Below, piece by piece: positions 11,221-21,685 of a stretch of 64,000 bases of DNA. The notes under the pieces are model-generated. The model was not told where the DNA came from. It did not search any database and was given only the letters and a program-made list of their open reading frames with translations. Every line of letters starts with the position of its first letter. The stretch's first letter is position 1. This stretch comes from Calendula officinalis (taxonomy: Eukaryota > Streptophyta > Magnoliopsida > Asterales > Asteraceae), in NCBI GenBank assembly GCA_963853835.1, contig OY970834.1, forward strand, positions 43,679,257 through 43,743,256. The letters run 5' to 3'. The position numbers were made by a program, and so were the translations under genes.

Positions 11221-11385
11221 GGTTTTGATAATGACAGCCCTTAGGGCTGTCTCTAATGCATAAATAATTGTACATTAATTCATTACGGGTGATAATTCAT
11301 AAAATTTAGGAGTTGGTTATAGATTGAAGTACAAAATTCTAATGCATGTTTATTGACAGCCCTAAGGACTGTCATTATCAAAACC
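11221..11385. mobile_element. MITE family GATAATGACAG, copy 1
   Basis: Left end GGTTTTGATAATGACAG followed by CCCTTAGGGCTGTC; the right end is its inverse. Copies 2 and 3 of the same family lie at 38563-39197 and 52602-52777. The TSD is not clear by eye, so the superfamily is not assigned. Confidence 0.78.
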
Positions 11386-11746
11386 CTAAAATAAATGTTA
11401 AATTACTAAACAAGTACCAAACTTGAACATTAAAGAAATATTAAGTCGAGCCTAGACATAAATTTCTAATATCCTTTCAAGCTTAAATCAAGTTTGAGAC
11501 GAGTAATTATTAAACGATTCGACCCTAAGTGTTTATTTATACCCTCATGTGCAATTTAACTAGAAAAATCAATACACGTCTGACTAAAGATCATATATTC
11601 ATATGTTCAATTTCAAAAAAAATGTTATTAATATAAAATTTTAAAGTAATAATTATATGTGAAATAGTTAAACTACATGAACTATCAGTCTAATTTTCTT
11701 AAAAAGAATATTCACCTTTATATTTGAATTAGTACTAAATTAAATA

Positions 11747-12011
11747 CTACCCCCTCGTCCCACAAAAAACTTCTCATTTCAATTTAAATTTTTGTCCCAC
11801 AAAAACTTATCATTTCTCATATTTGGATGGGTTCACACAATAAAAAACTATTAATACTAAAGACTCCACCACTAATATCCACTAACTATCTTTCTCTTTC
11901 TAACTCAACCTTATATTTAAATCAAAAGTATTATCAATGACCCTACCACTAACTATCACTTAAAAACTTGTACAAAAACAAAATGAGAAGTTTTTTGTGG
12001 AACGGAGGGAG
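11747..12011. mobile_element. Stowaway MITE, copy 1
   Basis: The right end reads GTGGAACGGAGGGAG and the left end is a degenerate CTACCCCCTCGTCCCAC, with TA flanking both sides. It shares the CACCACTAACTATC interior with the copies near 41.7 and 48.4 kb. Stowaway (Tc1/mariner) MITEs start CTCCCTCCGT and duplicate TA. Confidence 0.88.
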
Positions 12012-12334
12012 TACTATTTTGTTAAATAATTTACCAGTAGTACAAGATTTTTACAAATAACATTTTTAAAAGTGTGTATATCTCACAAAAGGAAAATCGA
12101 TATTTCTTTTCAAAGAAAAAACATATTGGTAATAAAATAGTTATGTGACCGCTACAAATTAATTTTTTTCTTTATACTGCATAAGCATTAAATAATATCC
12201 TGAAAAGCATCCGTTGCTGAGTTCATCCGCAAATAACCTAAACCCACTCATGCTCGTGACGCTGCACTACTGCTAGATCATCAAAAACGATAAAAGCAGA
12301 GCTACACCCTACGCAACACTCACGAAACCCTATC

Positions 12335-13353
12335 GTAAGTATCATTTCACTCATCTTCATCCTTTGATTTTTGATTTTAATTTCCGCTCAAACATCTGCG
12401 AGCTTGTTTTACCTGTCAAATTAGGGCAAATTTTGAATTCACTTTCTCCTGAATTCATCATCTAATTCAAGTAATTTTAGTGATTTATATGGATGATTTG
12501 CATGTGTGTTTTGATTTTCGTGTTTATAATCTAAATGCCTAATTGTTTATTGGAATACTCTTGTTTGTTTAAGCCTTTATGGAGCACATTGCTGGTTTAG
12601 ACTGAGATTTTAAACCTGTAAATTTAATAATCATGTTCGATTGCGCTCTAATTATAAGTTTTTTTTGAGTGAGATTGCTACGGTTTGAGGAGAAATTTAG
12701 TTTATATGCCTGAGTTAGTATTTTGAATAGCTGGTTCATAATCATCTTATTTAGGTGTTTTTCTTCTTCATGTAGTGTGATTTACCTCTTTAATCTTGTG
12801 AATTAGATGAATGTGTTGGATACTGATCTACAACTAATTTAACTTGGATAGTGCATAAATTGCTTTTCTTAGGTGAAATTCTTCCTTCATTTGGTATAAT
12901 TAAGCAAAGGTAAAACGAAATCAATTTGCTAAACACGGTTATCATTAATCAAAGAGAAAGTGTCAAAAAGGGTAGGTGAAATTTTAAAACAATCTCTTTG
13001 TAGACATTTGCATCATAGTTTACCAGTTTGACCGATTCAAGGACCACTTGATTGACCGATCATATTAGAAGCTTTGATGATTTCAAGTTTTAAAAAACAC
13101 CCCCCCCCCCCCCCCCCTCTCTTATTTGCTGTTAATTGTTAAATGCTCTTTAATATTTTTCTCTGATGTATTATGTCACATAAAAGAAACTTAAGGCACT
13201 CTGTTTGCATTTAGTATCAGTGTGTACTCTGTGCATGTATCTGTTGATAGTTGATACTTCTCTGTTTTAATAACCGCAACATTATCTTAAAATTTGTTTT
13301 TTATTTTAATTATAATTATAACCAATTTTCTAAATTCTATTTTGTTATGACAG
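12335..13353 (+). other. Probable 5' UTR intron of the NRPD7/NRPE7-like gene
   Basis: Donor GTAAGTATCA follows ACCCTATC at 12334, and the acceptor TTATGACAG ends at 13353, nine bases before the ATG. It holds a poly(C) run of about 18 at 13101-13118. Inferred from splice signals only. Confidence 0.55.
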
Positions 13354-13361
13354 GTAGACAA

Positions 13362-13892
13362 ATGTTTCTCAAGGTACAGTTGAGCTGGAATGTGGTAATC
13401 CCAGCTGAAAATCTTGACATCAAAGGTTTAATGTTACAAAAAGCAATTCTCGTGCGTTTACTGGACGATTTTTCAGCAAAAAGAGCTACTAAAGATCTTG
13501 GATACCTTTTAGCAGTAACAACTTTGGACAAAATCGGTGATGGAAAAGTGAGAGAACACACGGGCGACGTGTTGTTTCCGGTCAACTTCACTTGTTTGAC
13601 TTTCAAAGTCTTTCGGGGAGAAGTAGTTGAAGGCATTGTGCATAAGATTCTGAAACACGGGGTGTTTATGAGATGCGGGCCCATTGAGAATCTTTATCTC
13701 TCGAATCAGAAGATGAGTGATTATCAGTATCAGATTGCTGAGAGCCCGTGTTTTCTGAATGTGAAAACGGGCTCGAGGATTGAGAAGGATGTGAGTCTAA
13801 GGTGTGTTGTGATTGGGGTTAAGTATATGGAGGCCCAGAAGGAGTTTCAGGCTGTTGTTGGGTTGGAGGGAGATTACTTGGGGCCTGTTTAG
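13362..13892 (+). CDS. NRPD7/NRPE7: RPB7-like subunit 7 of RNA polymerase IV/V
   Basis: A 176-residue protein of the RPB7 family in its plant Pol IV/V form. Pol IV and V make and use the non-coding transcripts for RNA-directed DNA methylation; subunit 7 pairs with subunit 4 in the polymerase stalk. It starts MFLKVQLSWNVVIPAENLD. The N-terminal tip region contains DLGYLLAVTTLDKIGDGKVR and FPVNFTCLTFKVFRGEVVEG (about 46-95), followed by the S1/OB part HGVFMRCGPIENLYLS and the end FQAVVGLEGDYLGPV. No internal stops; the coding part is one exon. The open frame extends 37 codons upstream but that stretch is low-complexity and probably leader intron, so I start at 13362. A ruined paralogue lies about 10.6 kb upstream. 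Whether it serves Pol IV, Pol V or both cannot be told from sequence. Confidence 0.88.
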   Translation: MFLKVQLSWNVVIPAENLDIKGLMLQKAILVRLLDDFSAKRATKDLGYLLAVTTLDKIGDGKVREHTGDVLFPVNFTCLTFKVFRGEVVEGIVHKILKHGVFMRCGPIENLYLSNQKMSDYQYQIAESPCFLNVKTGSRIEKDVSLRCVVIGVKYMEAQKEFQAVVGLEGDYLGPV

Positions 13893-14339
13893 TTGTGAGG
13901 GTATTTTTGGTCTTGTTGTTTGAAATGTGTTTTGACTTTTTTTAGGACTAAGGATTATGCGAAGTTTGACTGATTTCGATGTGATGAATATGTAGAAAGA
14001 TTGACTTTTTGATGTGGTAATTCTGTTAGCAAGATATGTTATTTTATTTGTGTTTCTTCTTGTTATTCAGACACATTTGGTCCTATTAGTTCCGAGTTGT
14101 ATGCATAACTTTTGAGTCAAGTTCGAGTATAAAAAAACTCAAATTATAAAAACTAGAGATGAGCATTTGGGCTCAAGACCATTTTATATTTACTCTTTTA
14201 TACATAATTATTGTATTCTGTAATCAAGTCTAGCTGCGCATAGAAAAGAATCACGGATATCTTATAAATGCTCGTTGAGTCGAGCTCGAAAGTATCAACT
14301 ACACTAATACCAACTTTTGTGGTTATTATTATTATTGAC

Positions 14340-14528
14340 ATTTTGATATTGATAAAAAGTCAGCTTGAAAAAGTTAGTTATTCTGGCATTTTGATATTGA
14401 TAATAAGTCGGCTCGAAAAAGTTAGTTATTCTGACATTTTGATATTGATAATAAGTCGGCTTGAAAAAGTTAGTTATTCTGACATTTTGATATTGATAAT
14501 AAGTCGGCTCGAAAAAGTTAGTTATTCA
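14340..14528 (+). repeat. 48-bp tandem repeat, about four units
   Basis: Units start at 14340, 14388, 14436 and 14484 and differ by only a few bases (core TTTTGATATTGATAATAAG then AAAAAGTTAGTTATTC). Because 48 is a multiple of 3, one frame stays open and repeats a 16-residue ILIISRLEKVSYSD-like unit. I see no gene structure around it. Confidence 0.92.
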
Positions 14529-14612
14529 GAGAAGCTTGAGCTTCTCTGATTGAAAATACAACCTTGAGTCAAGTTTCAATACATATACTCAGATATGTGG
14601 TCAAGTTTGGCA

Positions 14613-14893
14613 TAGGGGTGAGCGTGGTCCAGTAACCGAACCACACCGAAATCAATAATGACGAATTTTCAAACCCGAAAACCAAATTGGATTACATGTT
14701 TTCGGTTTCGGTCGGATTTCGGATCGATTCGGTTTTTTCAGCTTAAATGATCACCCTTATCCGAGGACCGGAGCGAACTGGACCGAAACCAAAAATCATG
14801 AAATTACAAAACCGAAAACCAAATCAATTACATGTTTTCGGTTTAGGTTTAATTTGGCTACGCTCGGTGTTTCAGCCTAAATGCTCATCTCTA
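14613..14893. mobile_element. hAT-like non-autonomous element (TAGGGGTGAG end), copy 2
   Basis: Left end TAGGGGTGAGCG, right end inverse-like ATGCTCATCTCTA, and TSD GTTTGGCA (14605-14612) against GTTTGACA (14894-14901), one mismatch. The interior has CCGAAACC and GGTTTCGGT style inverted short repeats. Older than the other copies, judging by end divergence. Confidence 0.8.
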
Positions 14894-14901
14894 GTTTGAC
14901 A

Positions 14902-15422
14902 TCATGTCAGCTCAACTCGCCTCAATTACATCCTTACATCTACCTTTATAGTTATTTTCCTTGGTTTTGTCTTAAGACCATTTTTTTACCATCCTATTAG
15001 CTAGGTGATTAGCAACTACAAAATCGTATATAGATTTTCTCAAGTTTGCATTTTTAAAAGAGACAATTAATCATTGGTTTCAACTTCTTCTCAATTTGAC
15101 TTAAATCAGTTTATTGCAGATAAACTGAATTTGTTAACCAATATTTTCTAAGTTTTAATGTTTCATAGTTCATATCTTCTCCAAGTAACTGCTCATAAAC
15201 TGAATTTTGGTTGTGATTCCTATGCCAATGTGAGAGATTGAAATAGAACACAAATTGGATCACAAGCCACAAACCACGAAGATAAAATCAAATGAAGAAC
15301 ATGATTATCAATTATCATTTATCAATCAAGCTATATGTTTACATAATTTAATACTATTAGCAATGATCACTGTAATGTTAGTATCCAAATAACCAAATCA
15401 GTTTTGTTCTTCAGCAATCCAA
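14902..15422. other. Spacer and PRA1 3' region
   Basis: No gene visible. The right part is probably the 3' UTR of the minus-strand PRA1 gene. Confidence 0.4.
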
Positions 15423-15959
15423 TCAAACCTGCATATATGATCCTTGTGAAGGTCCATCCTCGTCAACAGCCGAAAGCAAAGCTCCATATGGCGATTCAGT
15501 ATCATCAGGAGTCCTCAATATTGCATGTAAGCTTACCACGAGAGCTGCAATCATGATCGAGATGAACAGATTCCACCAAACACTAGCCACAGCTACTGCA
15601 ACGATTGTAATCGCGCTCAACGTAATCAGAACCAATCGATCGCCAATTTCGAAATCGAAAACCACCAGCGGCTCATCCCTGGCGAAGAAGAGGTAGATCC
15701 AGCCGAAGATTATGACCAGGAACACGATCGCAGTGATTGGGCGGAGAATTAGGGTTAAGATGAAGATCAGTAGAGAGATAACGGCGTAATTGCCGCGATA
15801 GGTGTAGATGTTGCTGTTGAAACGGAGGGAGAGACTGGGGAAGGAGAGAGGGAGGGAGAAGGAGGAAAGGAAATCGTCGAACCATGGACGGATGGAGTGG
15901 CGGATTTCGGCGGCGGCGCTGTAGGTGTTGGTGGCGCCGGCGGCTGGTGACGGTGTCAT
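15423..15959 (-). CDS. PRA1 family protein
   Basis: An intronless 178-residue protein. PRA1 proteins are small four-helix membrane proteins of ER, Golgi and endosomes that bind prenylated Rab GTPases and act in vesicle traffic. The layout is typical: a proline and serine-rich cytosolic N-terminus (1-45), RPWFDDFLSSFSLPLSFPSL, a conserved NSNIYTYRGNYAVI segment, a first paired membrane region (about 58-93) containing LRPITAIVFLVIIFGWIYLF, a loop with ARDEPLVVF, a second paired hydrophobic region (about 110-147), and an acidic C-terminal tail ending SQGSYMQV. The plant subgroup (E/F-like) is not resolved by eye. Initiation at 15959 gives the usual length. Confidence 0.9.
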   Translation of the reverse strand: MTPSPAAGATNTYSAAAEIRHSIRPWFDDFLSSFSLPLSFPSLSLRFNSNIYTYRGNYAVISLLIFILTLILRPITAIVFLVIIFGWIYLFFARDEPLVVFDFEIGDRLVLITLSAITIVAVAVASVWWNLFISIMIAALVVSLHAILRTPDDTESPYGALLSAVDEDGPSQGSYMQV

Positions 15960-16235
15960 TGTGTGAGAAGAAAGGGGAATTGGAATTTTCTAGGGTTTGT
16001 TGATTGAATAGGTAGTGATTTTGAGGTTATGGTGATTGGAGATCAAATGGAGAAGATTAGTGTATTCTCCGTCGTGGTTGTGGGTTCCTCCGTCGTGAGT
16101 GGTGGAGCTGGTGGTGGTAAACAAAGTATATACTGACAAAGACTCCAAGTCAACCATATATTAAACGATTTAAATTTAAATTAGAGATTTTACTAACCAA
16201 AAGCCTTTATACAAGAGAATTGATATTTATATCAC
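15960..16235. other. PRA1 upstream region
   Basis: Leader of the minus-strand PRA1 gene (contains AACCCTAG in its sense at about 15990) and promoter. Nothing else recognised. Confidence 0.4.
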
Positions 16236-16858
16236 AAAAAGGGCAGCGAACCGTGATTTCATTTGGGTTAATTGGATTCCTTCAAAGGTGAGTATCTTTG
16301 CGTGGAAACTGTATCAAGGCAGGCTTCCAACAAAATGCAACCTTCAGCGGAGAAATATTCCCATAATCTCAACAGATTGTGCAATGTGTTTCATGGCGGA
16401 CGAAACAGAAAAACACATTTTCGTTGATTGCGAGATTTCGAGGCAGATTCTATCTGAATTTGGTCGTTGGTAGGGCGTTGATGTCCAACAAATCAGGCAT
16501 ACGGATGATTTAATCCTATGGGCAAAAAATGCGGACTTAAAAGGTAACCTAAGGAAAGCATTTACGACGGCGGTTTTCTGTTTCTGGTTTATCTGGAAAT
16601 TCAGAAACAATAAGATCTTCAACTCAACCCAAAGGGAGAAAACCACATTCTTATTCAGTCAAATTCAAAGCTATTCATACTTCTGGATAAAAAATAGGAC
16701 GAATAAAAGTATTCTAAATAATAGATGGGCAGAATTGTGTTCTAATCCCATATTATGTTTTTAATATTTGTTCTTGTTCTTGTTTTCTTTTCCTGTTCTT
16801 GTAAGCTCTAGCTCCTTGCTAGTTGTTTTAATTTAAATTGTCGTTCAAAAAAAAAAAC
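16236..16858 (+). mobile_element. 5'-truncated LINE (non-LTR retrotransposon) 3' end
   Basis: The translation carries the zinc-binding reverse-transcriptase domain found at the C-terminus of plant L1 proteins: WIPSKVSIFAWKLYQGRLPT, NIPIISTDCAMC, then EKHIFVDCEISRQI, giving the Cys-x2-Cys...His-x4-Cys pattern. A stop follows GRW, after which homology continues (NLRKAFTTAVFCFWFIWKFR). It ends in an A run at 16847-16857. The upstream reverse transcriptase and endonuclease are absent, typical of 5' truncation on insertion. A TSD was not found. Confidence 0.8.
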
Positions 16859-17175
16859 TACTTTTTTTTTTATCATATTGTACATATTTTAAATTAAAAC
16901 AGTCTGTATAAGTATATCAAAGTACAAATTATGATACATTATTAAATTATGTGGTATAGATATCATCTTTTATATATTAACTATAGAAAATCAACTTTAA
17001 GAAAAAATTAATGCTTAAACATTAATTAATTAGAAGAGTAGAAACTCTCATAATTATTAATTCAAGGTGATGAGGCGGAACCTTAAATTATTGAACATAA
17101 TCAACCGCAATCTGAAATAGAAGTACTTTAGCTTAATTGAGGATATGATATATGATAGAGACTTTTGAAAAATTA
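16859..17175. other. AT-rich spacer
   Basis: No gene or element recognised between the LINE and the copia element. Confidence 0.4.
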
Positions 17176-17180
17176 GTATT

Positions 17181-17383
17181 TATTGTAACTCATTTAATCT
17201 TGTAACTCATGTCTATTTGGTTGCTTATACTTATGTCCTTCATTATGTGTATTCATTACATGTCTCTTGATTACCACCTTGTACCCTATATAAAGGGCTA
17301 GCATGTACACCATTTGTAAGAGATATCATATGAATGAGAATGTTGAAGAAGATCTTATTGATTGAGCTAATTGGTTCACAACA
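17181..17383 (+). repeat. copia 5' LTR
   Basis: 203 bp, beginning TATTGTAACTC and ending TTCACAACA. It contains a TATA-type CTATATAAAGG about 95 bp before its end. It differs from the 3' LTR at four positions, all transitions. Confidence 0.93.
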
Positions 17384-19074
17384 CGTTATCAGCACTTTGC
17401 TCAAGTCATAAGTATCAATTTCTTCGTTGTTGAATTCTATACTCCTTAGTACGTCTCTCGATCTCTTCTTGTTTAATTCATTATTTATAATTTTCTGATT
17501 TATGATTCAATGCTTAGACATTGAATCATACGGATCAGCGTGGTTCAATTTGTGTGATTTCCAAAATTTTAACATATATAAATGGCTATTCATTCACAAA
17601 ATTGATCAAATTCTTAATATGGTTTTTTTTAATACTAAATGTCCAAAATCATTTGGACGATTTGATTCTCCAATTAATATTTCATATGAGGTTTTTTAAG
17701 AAAAAATGTGACAAATTGAATTTCTTTGTAAAAATTGAAATTTGATATTTGAAGACATAATTTAGAGTAATAAAAACCAATCATTTGTGGCAATCATTTT
17801 GAGTGTAATCAAAGATATTTTTAATGGTTTATTTATTTGAAAGACAATATCTAATTTTGTCATTTATTCACCCAAAGTATAAAAACTTATAATATAGTGT
17901 GAAAAAAAATAAATAAAGGTACAAACATTTATTTTATTGTGTAATTTATACACACTTATGACAAGATTCAACTTTTATTTAGTGAAGATTTTTTATTATT
18001 TGAATATCTTATGATATTTGTAAAATTACAATGTTATATGTTCGTAACAATCAAATGTTAATTTTGATAAAGCTCAGTTCTTTTCATATTTTACAATTAA
18101 AGATTATCATTACAAAATGATAATATTTATTACTAAGGGATTTATATCAATTTTTGCGACAAATTTTCTAAAAAGAATTGATTATTCGATTGTTTCTAAA
18201 AATGAGATAGAAAAAAGTGGCATCATGAATTATATGTTGGTACATTGAGTTGATGCACTCACGTGATACACGATGTGTATAATTGCTATATAGCATTTGA
18301 GATATCTAAAAATGAGCATTGTACTTAAAATGGAAAAATTATTAATCATCCCTGAATAGGCTCACCTATTCTTAATACAATATCTAGGAAAGATTGGCGG
18401 TTTTCTGACTCCTAATGATGGGTGGTTCCGATACGCACAAGCGCTGTCTACCCTCACCGTCTTTCCTGGTTGTATTCGAATAGAGCTACCGAAAAGGGTT
18501 GACTAAATAATCTTTCCCCCGAATGTGGTTATATACATATGATGAATTGGTGTCTATCAATCGACCTGTCGTTCGATAAATGAGAACCATTCACGTTTGT
18601 GTTTTTCGAACCTGCTGATTCGACACACAATTTATGCTCATTCAAACCATAAACATTTAAACTTATCATTTTATATGATAATTAAATCCAATATTTTTCC
18701 TCCCGTTGTAGGAAAGTATCGAAACAAACATGAATTCTTTGACTCCACCGATTTTATGGCTCAAATGGAATAATAGAGCTATTGTTCAGCTCGGAAATTA
18801 TGTTTCTTTTGGATTATGCTTTCCCATTTGAATAATGGTGATCTTTTGGATTATGGTTTGTTTACATTGATTATGTTTTCTCGGAATAATTTAAAGTTTC
18901 TTTTCCTTAAGAAATTTGTCTGAGGCATGCATATTGGGTTGTTGATTGTCTGGTTGATTGTGGTACCCAAGTACACTTTCATAAAACATAAGAATTACTT
19001 AATCAACATTACGCCTCACAGTAACTTCATTGACAACCATTTCGGGCCTGTCGACCCTTGGTTTTGATAAAACC

Positions 19075-20370
19075 CAATATATGTTGTCAAATGGTACTAT
19101 TTTAACCATAGATGAAGCCTTATAATTTCCAAGTTCCCGTCGTAACTTGTTGAGTTTTAAGGATATTCGAGAAAATATGTTTCATCTCGAAACTGCTCGA
19201 GAATATGGTATTGAATACCTTTATATTACCTCTGATCAAATACGACCAAAAGTGTATATTGGAGAAGTTGAGATGTTTGTCAAGTGGTTTGTATCATACC
19301 ACGATAAAACATATTGAAAACACTATAATCATTCGTCGAGCCTCCGTTGATGACGGAACTTATATGTTATGGCATGACTGGCTGGGATACCCGGGTCAAT
19401 ATACAATGCTTTGAACTATGAATGCATATAGTGCATCAGGATATAATTTCGTGATTAATCCGAAAAGCCTATGCCAAATATGCTCGATTGTAAAGACACA
19501 TCTCAAACCACTTTATGTATAATCTACAAAAGTGATATCCCGTTTTCTTGAGAGAATTCATGGGGATATTTGTGGACTTATCCAACCAACATGCGGACCA
19601 TTTACAAATTTCATGATATTGGTTGATGAATCAACAATGATGGTCACACGTAACTTTGTTGTCCACAATGAATGCAACATTTCCTAAACTCCTAACCTAT
19701 ATCATTAAATTGATAGCTAATCATTCGAATTATCCAATAAAGTCAATTTGACTTGATAATGTCGGCGAGTTTACATAAAAAAATGTTTGATGATTATTGC
19801 ATAACATTGGGCCTTGATATTGAACACATGTTGTGTATGTTCATTCTCAAATTAATCTTGCGGAAGCGTTTATCAAACGAATAAAAATAATTGCAAGAAC
19901 TTTGGTTATGCGCACCAAAACGCCCCATTTTTATATAAGGTTATGCAATATTGCACACTCATGCATTGGTCCGTGTAAGGCCCATTGGCACCCAATAACT
20001 TCTTGCGTACCAGCTGGTAACTGGATATGAGCTCGACGTCTCATACTTACGCGTGTTTGGTCAATGTTCCAATTGAACTTTCAAAGCGTTCGAAATTTGG
20101 ACCTCACAAACGACGGGGAATATATGTTGATTATTAATCCCCATCCATCATACTCTATTTAGAGCCATTGACAGGCGATCTCTTTAACGCTATACATGCG
20201 CATCGTGACATTGATGAGACAATCTTCCCGTCATTAGGGGGAGATTTGCACGTTAACGTTGATAATGAACGACGTGAAAGAACGTGCCATGTACCCAATT
20301 TGTCTCATATGGATCCCCTGACTGCACATCGTGATAAGGATGTGCACAAACTTAGAAGTCTATAAACTAT
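19075..20370 (+). pseudogene. copia gag-pre-integrase and integrase remnant
   Basis: Fragments in several frames: NLLSFKDIRENMFHLETARE (pre-integrase zinc region follows), LWHDWLGYPG, HGDICGLIQPTCGPFTNFMI, DNVGEFT and AFIKRIKIIARTLVMRTK. These are the pre-integrase and integrase core order of Ty1/copia. Stops and shifts throughout. Confidence 0.85.
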
Positions 20371-21064
20371 TGCTAATTAGCTACCAAACGCATTTAATGA
20401 CTTAGCAAATGTCACGAGATCAAATATACCCGCTGCAAATGTGCCTGCAAGGAAAGACGTCCTTGTGAGACGCCATGTTCCGTTTGAACATGTTGCAACA
20501 GTCGTACCCACCGTGCAAAGGACGCTACTATTGGTTGTCCAGTCCGCCGCTCTTCCCAATAAAAGAGGAAGACCGGTTCGGTTCCAAGGATGTTCTGACT
20601 CAAAGGAGGAGAAATTCTATTGTATCTGTTTTGCCACACGTGATCATTAAGGATCATGGGAGTGTATTGGAGAAGCGTGTTCCCGATGAAACACCAATTT
20701 CTCATCATTCCGTTAATCTTCAAATATATGTCGAGTATGCTAGCTTAGACGATATTTTGATGCAAAACGAGACTGTCATCGATGATTTGCTCATATACGC
20801 AGCTGCCACTGACATTATGAGCAATGATGACATGGAATCATGTACTATTGTTGAGTACAATGGACTGGTCTTAATGGAAACATGCAATCCAGGTAAAATT
20901 GGATTCCTTACCGCAAAAGAAGAGTGTTTGGACCTGTTGCTCCAACACCACCTAATGTTAAACCAGTTGGTTATAAATGGTATTCGTAAGAAAGCGTAAT
21001 GAGAATAACGAGATTGTAAGATACAAAGCTCGCCTCGTGGCGCTAGGCTTCTCTTAAACGCCCT

Positions 21065-21640
21065 GGAATTGATTACGAGGAGTTGTATTCTCTCGTAATG
21101 GACGTTATAACGTTCCACTACTTAACCAGTTTAGTAGTTTCCGAAAAACTGAATATGCAGCTTACGGATGTGGTCACAACTTATCTCAATGGGGATCATG
21201 ACACAGAGATACACATGAAAGTCCCTGATGGAATCAAGTTGTCTGAATCAAGTAGTTCTAGACCACGGAACACGTTCTCGATACGACTGAGACGATCACC
21301 TTTTGGATTAAAATAATTCAGACGGATGTGGTATAACCGTCTAAGTGAGTACTTGATCAGACTGGGATATTTGAATATTTGGATATGCCCATGCGTGTTT
21401 ATAAAGATATCCACTTCAGGATATGTTATTATCGCAGTCTATGAAGATGATCTGAATCTCATTGGATCCTTGGAAGAGTTGTTTGAAACTGCTGAAATCC
21501 TGAAGAAGGAATTCGAGATGAAAGATCATGGGAAAACACGGCATTGCCTCGGCCTACAGATCGAGGACCGTAAAGATGGGGTTTTTCCTCCATCAAAAGA
21601 ATCACCCTAAAGGTGTTAAGACGCTTTAGTTGCCATGACA
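21065..21640 (+). pseudogene. copia reverse-transcriptase remnant
   Basis: Shows LQLTDVVTTYLNGD-like and HMKVPDGIK motifs (21145-21240) and the catalytic-motif region IAVYEDDLNLIGS (21430-21470), where the usual Y-V-D-D reads Y-E-D-D, then EFEMKDHGKTRHCLGLQIE. Interrupted by stops, with the solo LTR inserted just downstream. Confidence 0.88.
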
Positions 21641-21685
21641 CAAAACCTCCATCTACTCCCATGGTCATTCATTCTCTAGACATTA

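Noticed and set aside
13251..13361. N-terminal extension of the NRPD7/NRPE7-like frame
   Set aside because: The extension is AT-rich low complexity ending in a splice acceptor; family alignment starts at MFLKVQL.
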